From Impatiens glandulifera (taxonomy: Eukaryota > Streptophyta > Magnoliopsida > Ericales > Balsaminaceae), in NCBI RefSeq assembly GCF_907164915.1, contig NC_061869.1, positions 24,102,676 to 24,166,675 on the forward strand: DNA of 64,000 bases. The letters are read 5' to 3'. A program made the position numbers and the translations under genes. Below are positions 46,486-54,583 of the stretch, piece by piece. Each line of letters starts with the position of its first letter. Within the stretch, counting starts at the first letter, position 1. The notes below the pieces were generated by a model, which was not told the origin of the DNA, made no database searches, and was given only the letters and a program-made list of their open reading frames with translations.

Positions 46486-46762
46486 GGCCGGATTTTAAAA
46501 ATCTTATATTTGTTTGGCCGGTTTTAAAGAACTTACACTTGTTTGGCCGGTTTTTGAAGAACTTACACTTGTTTGGCCGGTTTTTGAAGAACTTACACTT
46601 GTTTGGCCGGTTTTTGAAGAACTTACACTTGTTTGGCCGGTTTTTGAAGAACTTACACTTGTTTGGCCGGTTTTTGAAGAACTTACACTTGTTTGGCCGG
46701 TTTTTGAAAAACTTACACTTGTTTGGCCGGTTTTTGAAGAACTTACACTTGTTTGGCCGTTT
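46486..46762 (-). repeat. 30-bp tandem array near the PPT of E (about 10 units)
   Basis: Plus-strand unit TTTGGCCGGTTTTTGAAGAA plus CTTACACTTG. The units are almost identical in the middle and decay at both ends. The unit length is a multiple of three, so several frames stay open without being genes. Confidence 0.95.
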
Positions 46763-46830
46763 TTTTTTTTTTGGAAAAACGGTTTCGTTTAAGGAATTTT
46801 TTTTTTTAACAAATTTTCTTCAAATTTTGT

Positions 46831-46922
46831 AATCTAACAATTCTAAAATATTTCTAAGGGAAGAAAACTTAGACTCGAGAAGTGGCTTTGTGAGGATGTT
46901 AGCCACTTCATGCTTGTTCCCT
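46831..46922 (-). pseudogene. C-terminal tail of pol in element E
   Basis: The minus strand encodes HEVANILTKPLLESKFSSLR and ILELLD, the usual end of copia RNase H/pol. It lies directly after the gag stop in a different frame and marks the right breakpoint of the pol deletion. Confidence 0.75.
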
Positions 46923-48215
46923 TCAAATGATGTGTTCGTCAGCAGCCGGCTGTCCGGATGCCATGCTATCTCTTCCAAGCTTCTGTCTTGATTTACCTGC
47001 ATTTATAGACAATAAAGAATCTGGTCCCCATTTTTCTTTGGGTCCGTGGCTTATTAATCCCTTAGGAATCCAGACTTTAATAAGTCGGATAACTTTCCCG
47101 GTTATGGTTCTAATTACTTTTTCGGTGCTTGGTTTTACATCTTTCTGTTGTCCTAAGAGTGCCTTATTTTGTGGTGACTTTTGATTAATTTTATGTGGGT
47201 GTGTATCAGTTTGTTTACCTGCTGGACGGTTGGCTTTCCTTCTCTCAGGATGAAGCCATTTTTCCGAGTCAGTTGGACTTACATATTTTATTTCTTTTTC
47301 CGGTTTTGAGTCACGTTGTGCCTCATTGTCGGTTGATGAACTCTTGACAAATCTTATGAAAGGAAGATTGTCTTTTGTGAGTTTCATCCCGTTGGAGTGA
47401 TTGTGAGTGGCGGATTTGTTATAACCAATACCAAATTTACATTTGGGATGTCTTTGGTAATTAGACATCTGGCTTACCGCTTCACTAGATCTCTTCCAAG
47501 AAGCCGTGACATATTTAATTCTCTCATTTTCTTCGGTTAACGATTGGACTGTCTCCTTGAGCTTCTCATTCTCTAAGGATAGTCCAACCGGTTCGTAAGT
47601 CTCGGTTCCGCTTGGCTCACCAGCGGTACCACTTGACTTTCCGGTTTCATATTTTGTTTGGGTCGGTATTAAAACAGCCAATTTTTTGAACTCATCGACC
47701 ATGTCGTTGAGTGCAATAACTAAGTCTTCTTTAGTAAATTCTTCAGAAGAGAAATCAAATACCTCAGATTCTTTCTCCGCCATGAAGCATGCATCAACTT
47801 TATCATCGCCGTCGCTGGATGATGAGTCGTCCGAATCGCTATCGGCCCATTTGCTATTGATTTCATAAGCTATCAGAGCCTTATGATCTTTCCGGTTCTC
47901 CTTTATTTGGTCGCTGCCCTCACACAATTGGATCAACTTCTCCCAAATTTCTTTAGCAGAGGAGCAAAACTTGATTTTACTAAACATATTTTTGTCCAAC
48001 GACTTGAACAAAATGTTTTTGGCAACATTATCCAAGTTATTCATCTTCTTATCTTCCGTCGTCCATTTGTATCTTGGCTTATCAATCTTTATCGGGCCAT
48101 CGGTAATAACATACCACATGTCATCGTCTTGTGAGGCCAAATGCACTTCCATCCGTATCTTCCAATCAACATATTCTTCGATGCAGAACATGGGGGGCTC
48201 GTTGATGAAAGACAT
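46923..48215 (-). CDS. Gag of element E, uninterrupted (430 aa), zinc knuckle deleted
   Basis: The ATG at 48215 (MSFINEPPMF) is chosen because it aligns with the gag starts of A and D. The open frame itself extends further upstream into the LTR. Order: N-terminal gag domain (VDWKIRMEVHLASQDDD, MWYVITDGPIKIDK, NNLDNVAKNILF, EIWEKLIQLCEGSDQ; residues 1-105), an acidic Asp/Ser run (SDSDDSSSSDGDD), a predicted coiled coil (SLENEKLKETVQSLTEENER), a Lys/His-rich C-terminal part and the gag end VWIPKGLISHGP. Compared with A and D, about 150 residues are missing in frame after ENRK, including the UBN2 middle and the CX2CX4HX4C knuckle. It is the only gag in the window without stops or shifts. Confidence 0.75.
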   Translation of the reverse strand: MSFINEPPMFCIEEYVDWKIRMEVHLASQDDDMWYVITDGPIKIDKPRYKWTTEDKKMNNLDNVAKNILFKSLDKNMFSKIKFCSSAKEIWEKLIQLCEGSDQIKENRKDHKALIAYEINSKWADSDSDDSSSSDGDDKVDACFMAEKESEVFDFSSEEFTKEDLVIALNDMVDEFKKLAVLIPTQTKYETGKSSGTAGEPSGTETYEPVGLSLENEKLKETVQSLTEENERIKYVTASWKRSSEAVSQMSNYQRHPKCKFGIGYNKSATHNHSNGMKLTKDNLPFIRFVKSSSTDNEAQRDSKPEKEIKYVSPTDSEKWLHPERRKANRPAGKQTDTHPHKINQKSPQNKALLGQQKDVKPSTEKVIRTITGKVIRLIKVWIPKGLISHGPKEKWGPDSLLSINAGKSRQKLGRDSMASGQPAADEHII

Positions 48216-48249
48216 GATGGTATTCGGTTGCTTGAGTGTTAAGAACCTC

Positions 48250-48261
48250 GCTCTGATACCA
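48250..48261 (-). other. Primer binding site of element E
   Basis: The minus strand reads TGGTATCAGAGC, two bases after CCTAACA. Confidence 0.85.
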
Positions 48262-48263
48262 CT

Positions 48264-49083
48264 TGTTAGGACACTTTCTCTCTCCTGGTAATGATCAAGA
48301 GGCTTGCACGCCTTCCCTCTTGGACAGATCAATTTGGACACATGGCAGACATGCGCTTTAGCCGGTTTGCATGTTGGACACATGGCAGACATGCACTTAG
48401 CCGGTTTGCATTTTGGACACATGGCAGCTCTTAGCCGGCCGCCTGACAGCTACCTGCTGCCTGGAGATTGCTTCTGGATTTGGACAAGCATGCCTGACAG
48501 TTACCTGCTGCCTGGAGATTGCTTCTGGATTTGGACAAGCATGCCTGACAGTTACCTGCTGCCTGGAGATTGCTTCTGGATTTGGATTACTCATTTAATC
48601 AACCGGAACATACAGCATTTAATCAACCGGAACATTTATGACTGAGCGGCTGCAGTTAATCAACCGGAACATTTATGACTGAGCGGCTGCAGTTGACCAA
48701 TCCGGAACATTTATGACTGAGCGGCTGCAGTTAATCAACTGGAACATTTATGACTGAGCGGCGGTTCCGGACTCCTTGACTAAACTCCGGTTGACCAACC
48801 GGTTGACTGAACTTCTTGGACGAACCGGTTGCGGTTGCTTTTACTTCAAACCGAAGTCAAACAACCGTTAACCGGAACGGTATATATTGCAGCCAGTGGG
48901 ATTTGATCCCTGGTCACCTGTGTGACAGTCAGAGGCATTTACCACTACGCTACAACAAATTCTTGTTATATTTAAACCAGTTAATATATTTGATATAACT
49001 TAGCGGTTTAACATATATTTTTCATAAGTTATAACAATTATTTTCTAACCGGTTTAAAATTAATCTACTTAATTTTTCTATCA
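48264..49083 (-). mobile_element. 5' LTR of element E (820 bp, internally deleted)
   Basis: It matches the 3' LTR at both termini. It lacks about 650 bases on the U5-side (TGTTAGGACAC joins directly to TTTCTCTCTCCTGG), has fewer 37-bp repeats, and lacks about 60 bases before the tRNA-like segment. The conserved GGGGTGACGTA block is therefore absent here. Confidence 0.9.
48890..48953 (-). other. tRNA-Asp-like sequence in 5' LTR of E
   Basis: Identical in layout and sequence to the copy at 46241-46304. It shows that the segment was part of the LTR before this insertion. Confidence 0.5.
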
Positions 49084-49088
49084 ATTAC
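49084..49088. repeat. Target duplication of element E, right copy (ATTAC)
   Basis: Matches 44764-44768. D pol resumes right after it. Confidence 0.9.
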
Positions 49089-49486
49089 AGTTTCAACTTA
49101 ATTAGTTACTCTGATGTAAACTATGCAGGTTGCAAGATTGATCGAAAGAGCACCAGTGGAACTTATCAGTTCCTTGGTGATCGTCTAATCTTTTGGTTTA
49201 GTAAGAAGCAGACGTCTATAGCCAAGTCTATAGCAGAAGAAGAATATCTTGGCGTAGGAAACTGTTGTGCTCAATTGTTGTGGGTTCAACAGCAGTTTAG
49301 AGACTTTGGCATCTAGACAGACAAGTCTCTTATGTTTCTTAAAAACATATTCGGATGGAATATGTGCCAACGGAACAGCAAGTGGTAGACATCTTCACGA
49401 AGTCACTCCCCGAGACTAAGTTTTCTTACTTTAGAAATATTTTGGGTCTTCTAGATTTAAATTAATTTAATTTAATATGCACAAAT

Positions 49487-49500
49487 TTAGGGGGAATTTG
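49487..49500 (+). other. Polypurine-like tract after pol of element D
   Basis: ATTTAGGGGGAATT is followed by TGTTGATAATCTG. This is what a PPT and LTR start look like, yet about 770 bases later comes ORF3 rather than an LTR end. Confidence 0.55.
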
Positions 49501-50267
49501 TTGATAATCTGATAAGACAGACGTGTTAAGACAAACGTCTCAAATCGTGTTAAAATAACAGTCGTCTAACGACACTATATATCAGACGGATTGTGCCTAA
49601 GCATCTTGTAATTTTAGCATAGTCAGACGCTAGGTTGTTTGGCAGGCGTCTGTTGACACAGTTATTGTTGTGAGTCAACAGACGCCTTCAGAATATACGT
49701 CTCACTAAGCTTAAATGCAAGGTATGTGGACAACACAGTCAAACGTTTGTCCAAAGTGTACTTTAGACGACTCGTTTTAAGCCGAGTGGGACAATTGTCT
49801 TAATCTTATCAATACGTTGTCGTTTTAATTCTCCCTTAGACCATGAACGGTCACATTTTAAAAAGCGGGGATATTTTCCCTCCATTTATATTGAATTAGA
49901 TTTAATAAAATAAATATTTATTTTATTTAATTGAATCTTATCTCATAAATATTTGTTTTTAAACAAATAACATGAAGACACGTGCCTATCATGTCCTTAA
50001 ATGTGACCAACATGCCTGATAGTTTATTATCAAACGCATATTCTTTAATAATGTCTTTTATTTTAATTAATGACGTCTTTTTAATGATGTCTTTTAGGAC
50101 ATACGTTAGTTAGATTCTATATAAAGGGTGCCTTGCACGCCTGATACGTTTCATTACCTTATTTGCGTTTTCTAAAACTCTAAATCTTTGCTTTGTCTTT
50201 AAGAACTCTCTATCTTCTCTCTAGAATTCAGTGTTCTTCTTTAACGCATAATCTCTAAACCCTAAAG
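49501..50267 (+). other. U3-like spacer and promoter region of ORF3-D
   Basis: It is rich in AGACG words (CAGACG, CGTCTG, GTCGTCTAACG) in the first 340 bases, then AT-rich. It has AACATGAAGACACGTG (49969 onward; similar to AACATGAAGACACA upstream of ORF3-A) and a TATA box. It is non-coding. Confidence 0.5.
50118..50125 (+). promoter_or_regulatory. TATA box of ORF3-D
   Basis: TATATAAA lies 143 bases before the ATG at 50268. The equivalent site upstream of ORF3-A is TATATAA. Confidence 0.65.
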
Positions 50268-52817
50268 ATGACTTCCTTCGATCAAAATACGATACAGGTG
50301 GACTTTGAATCGGTTTATGCTTCAGGGTTGCCGGCGATGGTGGCCATGTTCAAAACCCTAGAAGCTTCCAGCCTAAGGAAGTTTCTTGGGGGTCCGTTCA
50401 TAGTGCACAATTCAGAGGTTCGTGAGTTTTTCGTGAATGCTAGTTTAGTTGGAGACATCGTTCAAGAGACAGTGAAGGGCATAAAGATCTCTATCTCCGA
50501 AGATCTTTTTGCCCAACTCTTTGGGCTTCCAACGGAAGAGCTTTCAGCCTTCAACGAGATTCCGGCCGAGGATATCTCAGAAATGCAAAACATCTTCTAT
50601 GATGTCTGAAGTCTCGTTAACTCACGGGAAGAAGAAATTTCTCAAATCGGAGTTATGTCTCCTTAATGATATCGTCTCCAAGTCTCTCCAAGTGAGAGTA
50701 GGGTCGTTCGAAACTTACACCCTTGAGCGATTTGAGATTATGGTGACCATATCGAAGGTGATGGCTATTAACTGGTCGTTCATTTTGTTTTCTACTATGT
50801 CGTTGATGGTGTCTACGCCAAAGAAGCTGAGTGTGGGCCTCTCAGTCCAACTAAGAAGAATGCTTGAGCACTTGTAGGTAAATTTGGGCAAGGGTGCCAA
50901 TACCCATGTCAGCAGGGTTATGACATGCAGTACTGTTGGCAACTACATCCTAAGGATGAAAGCGATCAAGGAAGTTAAGTCCAACTCATCCGTTCAACAG
51001 TCGAGTGGTCATTCGACCACTCTGTCCAAGCGCTCAGCCACCCCCAGTTGTTCAACCCTAGCAAAGAGAAGAAAGTTGAGGGTGCATGAGTCGACTGCGA
51101 GTTCCACCAGTCAGAAGTATGCTTTTGTCGGAAAAAACACTGAGCTTGCCTCCATTGCGAAGAAGGCCAGACTGGAGGAAACTCCTGTTGCAAAGTTGCC
51201 TCCATTAGTTATCTCTACTTTGAATCAAACTGAACAACCAGCATCTGTTGAGCCTGTTGGCCAGATTGTTTATATTCCTGTAGTAGAGGCTTCACCCAAG
51301 GTAACCTCCGAATCTGTTATGGTCGTAGTGCCTACTCAAGTTCCCACTATGGAACTTATTGTTGAACCAACTACTATGTCAATTGGTAATACTATTGAAG
51401 AAAGACCTGCAGGGGTCATTGATGTCTCCCCTAAAGCACCAACAGACGTTGAGGTTGTTGGTCTTGATGCTGAAACATCATTCGTTCAGAAAGTGCTCAT
51501 TCCTATTGTTGAGCAGACTACTACCTATATTGGTGAGACGGCTACTGTGCCTACTTATGTTAATCCTGAAGCTGCAATTCCAAAGGCAGCGAATCCTATT
51601 TCCGGCGCCTCTCCAGCAACCATTGCAAGACAAGTTCAAGCTGCCAAGGGAATAGTTTTTAGGGAACCTTCCCCTACTGCCAAGCCTTCAAAAGATGTAG
51701 GAAAGGGTAAGGATCCCGCGGTCTTTGTCCCCGAGCCTCTTTCGGAAGTTTAGCAGTCTATCAAACTCATCCTTAAGGAGGTTGAGTATGCTACTTCATA
51801 GAGGATTGATCTCTTCGATAAATGGAGCAGCATAAGGCTTCACAAGAGATTCGATGTGGCTATACAAAGCGATCTAATTGAGCAGTGTGAGGAGATGTTC
51901 AGTCTGGAGAAGACTGTCCTAGTTTGGACATGCACAAATAAAGTTCACGAGACTTTCAAGCGAATAGAGATCGTTGCAGCAAATGCCAAAGGGCATACTT
52001 TGTACCGATCCTTCGCCAAAGGAAGCAAATTACAACCCTCTGGAGAGAACAGCCGGGGTAGATGGCAAAGTAAACAGTCGTCTGTAGTCAATCTTGTATT
52101 CATACAGCTCAATCGCACTATCGTTTATTCATGGCACGACATCTTCCAAGATTGATGAACTTCGATAGGAGGCGTCATTGGCTGTGCTGAACAGCTCAGA
52201 TGCCGAAGAGCAACTAACATTTTTTGAAAAGTTTCAGCCCCCTCCTGTAAAGAAGCAGCCGTCCATCCCTGTTGCTGAGCAGCAGCAGCTACCCTTAGTT
52301 GAAGAGAAGGCGGATCTTCACACTACTGAGAAACAGCAGCTCCCGCTGGGTGAATAACAGCTCTCGTCTGCGGCTAAGTAGCCCTCATCTTCTCATGAGC
52401 AGCGCATCTCCCCTACTTCTGAGCAGAAGTCTTCTGCTTTAGAGAAGAAGTACTCTACAGCTGTTGAGCAGCCTTCTTCTTCCTCTCCATCTGAGAAGTT
52501 GTTGCCTAAGGTCGTTGTGGAGATCTCATCAGACAAGCAGACGTCTAAAGAGAGACGTTCACCTCTCAAATCCAAACGCTCAAACCCTTCATCATCCAAG
52601 AAATCCCTCCCTGCTAAATCCATCAACTTCGAAGAGGTGAGGGGATTTCTCAAGGATCTGTGCGACGAGATTGAAGGTGCAAACGGCGAGTCTTGAGCTA
52701 TGATCAGTGTGCTTCGAGCCTCATCTTCCAAGAAAGGTCTAGAGTTGTCTGCGATTGAGATAAGTGTGGCATTGTTCGACACTTCACAATTAGAAGAACA
52801 CCATGACATAATAGAGT
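50268..52817 (+). pseudogene. ORF3-D: most complete copy of the retroelement-associated family
   Basis: Unknown function. The ATG at 50268 (MTSFDQNTIQVDFESVY) starts the shared domain: LRKFLGGPFIVHNSEVREFF, FGLPTEELSAF, then after a shift near 50600 LLNDIVSKSLQVR, INWSFILF and LRRMLEHL. After a stop at 50875, a clean frame (50884-51753) has KRRKL and a Ser/Thr/Pro/Val-rich linker. LFDKWSSIRLHKRFDV and VLVWTCTNKVHETFKRIE follow, then a Gln/Ser/Pro-rich stretch (VKKQPSIPVAEQQQ, SSSPSEKL), a basic KSKRSNPSSSKKS and an acidic C-terminal FLKDLCDEIEGANGES. Homology seems to run on to about 52815. Stops near 50606, 50875, 51753, 51800, 52155, 52357 and 52379 are scattered. The original protein was probably around 830 residues. 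No signal peptide or clear membrane span is visible. Confidence 0.6.
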
Positions 52818-54160
52818 ATTGGAACGTATGAACATAACATTGGTGGAGAAAGTTCGATGTATGTTGTCGAATGCAGGGTTAGATAGGAAATTTTGGGCAG
52901 AAGCTGTGTCATACGCTCAACATTTGGTAAATCGCCTACCATCATATGCATTTGGTGGAACGACTCCATTAGATATATGGTATGAAAATCTGCAACTGAT
53001 TATGATTTTTTGCATATTTTTAGTTCTACTGCATATTATTATGTAGTTGAATCAAAGTTAGATCCACGAAGAAGGAAGACTCTTTTTATGGGACTTACTA
53101 CTAAAGTTAAAGGATATCGCCTCTAGTGTTTGGATGCGAAGAAAACCATTATAAGTAGATATGTTACTTTTGACGATTATTCAATGTTGAATAAGGTAAC
53201 ACCAGACAAAATTGATTTTACTCTTCAATTGGTGGAGTTTGAGTAGAAAAAGATAAATCCAACTATAAGTGACTCTTTGACGACAGACGAAGAGTCAAAT
53301 GAGGAAGAGGTTCTGACCTAAGAACCTTCACAACAACGTGAATCAATTGCTATGAACAGACCAAGACGAGTTATTCAAAAACCAGGTCGGTTTGTTGACA
53401 TGGAGGCCTATGCACTTCTAGTCGTAGATGATGTTCCATCCATTTTTTCAGATGTCAGTCGAAGTACTAAAAAAGGAAAGCTGTTATGAAATATGAGATG
53501 CAATCACTTCAGAAGAATGAGATATGCAAGTTAATGCATTTACCAAGAGGGAAGAAGGTTATTGGTTGTAATGGATCTTTGCTAAGAAAGAAGGATTTCC
53601 CGGAAATTTTGATGTTCGCTATAAGACAAAATTGGTAGCTAAAGACTACGCTCAGAATGAAGGAGTTGATTATAATGAGGTACTTTCTCATGTTTTCAAG
53701 CACTTCCATTATAATTTTGTTGACCTTGGTAGTGTAGATGAATTTGGAGCTAGCTCAACTAAATGTGAAACCGCATACATACAAGGTCATTTGAACGAGG
53801 AAATCTACATTTATAAACCAGATGGATTCAAAGTTGCTGATAAAGAAAATTAGGTTTGCAAGTTGAACAAATCATTATACGGGTTGAAGCAATCGTCGAG
53901 ACAATGGTACAAGCGACTTGACAAATTTATGATGGAGTACAAGTACACAAGAAGCAGATTCAATTCATGTGTATATTTGCGCAAATTGCAAGATGAGTCT
54001 TATATCTATCTACTCTTGTATATTGATGATATGTTTATAGTATCAAAGAGCCAATATGAAATTGACAAATGAAGGCTCAATTGAGTAAAGAATTTGAGAT
54101 GAAAGACATGGGGAAAAAATTTAAACATTGTTTAGATTTGGTAAACTTATTTCGCGTTTG
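52818..54160 (+). pseudogene. Integrase C-terminal part and RT of element G
   Basis: It resumes mid-integrase at ERMNITLVEKVRCMLSNAGL. A degraded linker follows, then RT at about 53480-54110 (SLYGLKQSSRQWYKRLDKF, LLLYIDDMFIVSKS, EFEMKDMG), then a jump to the last codons FKHCLDLVNLF. RNase H is deleted between EMKDMG and FKHCLDL. Stops are frequent. PPT AAGTGGAGAT (54241-54250) follows. Confidence 0.8.
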
Positions 54161-54251
54161 AGTCGGCGCTGAAGAGCGCCAATTGGAAGCACTTAAGAAC
54201 TATTTTTTAATAATGAAGATTTGTATTGAATATTGTGTCAAAGTGGAGATT

Positions 54252-54578
54252 TGTTATTTTTGGCACAATTAGAATTCCACATCGGAAGATGATGAGAGTG
54301 AGAGAAGTTTATTAGTATATAAAAGAAATTTTTCTCACAATTAGAAAAGAATCCCACATCGGAAGATGATCAGGGTTGGGAAAGTTACTTAGTGTATAAA
54401 AGAAACTCTCCCCACTTTGATTTATTGCACCCAATACTTGTATCTCTTCTTCTTTATTAATTGATAACTTTAGTGCTTAGAGACGTAGAAAATATTTTGG
54501 CAGAACTTCGTTATCAAATTATGTTAGTATGTTCTTTCGTTTGTTTCTTTTTTATTCTGTCAGTTTTTTCCAATATCA
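54252..54578 (+). mobile_element. 3' LTR of element G (327 bp)
   Basis: It begins TGTTATTTTTGGCAC and ends CCAATATCA, then the target duplication ACTAC. It carries the same internal 80-base duplication with two TATA-like sites as the 5' copy. Confidence 0.9.
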
Positions 54579-54583
54579 ACTAC

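Larger units (their letters stand above)
44769..49083 (-). mobile_element. Element E: gag-only deletion derivative, innermost of the nest
   Basis: A 4315-bp minus-strand copia element inside D pol. The left LTR (3' LTR, 44769-46434, 1666 bp) and right LTR (5' LTR, 48264-49083, 820 bp) share ends TGATAGAAAAATTAAG...CCTAACA. The target duplication is a perfect ATTAC. The internal region is only 1829 bp: PBS, an open gag, the last ~30 codons of pol, a 30-bp tandem array and a PPT. Protease, integrase, RT and RNase H are gone, so any movement needed enzymes from another element. Similar LTRs and gag make D-like elements candidate helpers. Confidence 0.9.
42110..49463 (+). pseudogene. Pol of element D, split by element E
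   Basis: Protease remnant VWYLDSDYSRHMTG lies at about 42130. Integrase runs 42628-43779 (LLHMDLFDPIPV, RSDRGTEFTN, QQNGVAERRNRTMKEAARSM). RT runs 43790-44700 ([22 protein letters not shown]). E interrupts at 44768/44769, within the sequence after GLWYPKDY. Reading resumes at 49084 with RNase H (SYSDVNYAGCKIDRKSTSGT) and ends at FLTLEIFWVF/ILGLLDLN near 49463. Many stops and shifts are present. Agreement with element B pol is close. Confidence 0.8.
39559..52817 (+). mobile_element. Copia element D with ORF3, inserted in G; 3' LTR lost
   Basis: The order is LTR-D, PBS, gag, pol, PPT-like tract, U3-like spacer and ORF3, all on the plus strand, interrupted by element E at 44769-49083. The left junction is inside G pol (39558/39559). 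The right junction is abrupt: ORF3-D homology meets G integrase at about 52810-52820 with no 3' LTR. A deletion therefore removed the D 3' LTR together with part of G integrase. Confidence 0.75.
38204..54578 (+). mobile_element. Copia element G, outermost of a three-level nest
   Basis: Two LTRs of exactly 327 bp lie at 38204-38530 and 54252-54578, bracketed by the perfect target duplication ACTAC (38199-38203 and 54579-54583). G's own sequence is 38204-39558 and about 52818-54578. Everything between is element D, which contains element E. G carries PBS, gag, part of integrase, RT and PPT. Pre-integrase and most of integrase, as well as RNase H, have been lost. Confidence 0.9.

Noticed and set aside
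46482..46832. Open frames of 92-116 codons with repeating LHLFGRFLKN or ELTLVWPVFE units
   Set aside because: They are translations of the 30-bp tandem array. The unit length is a multiple of three, so frames stay open by chance.
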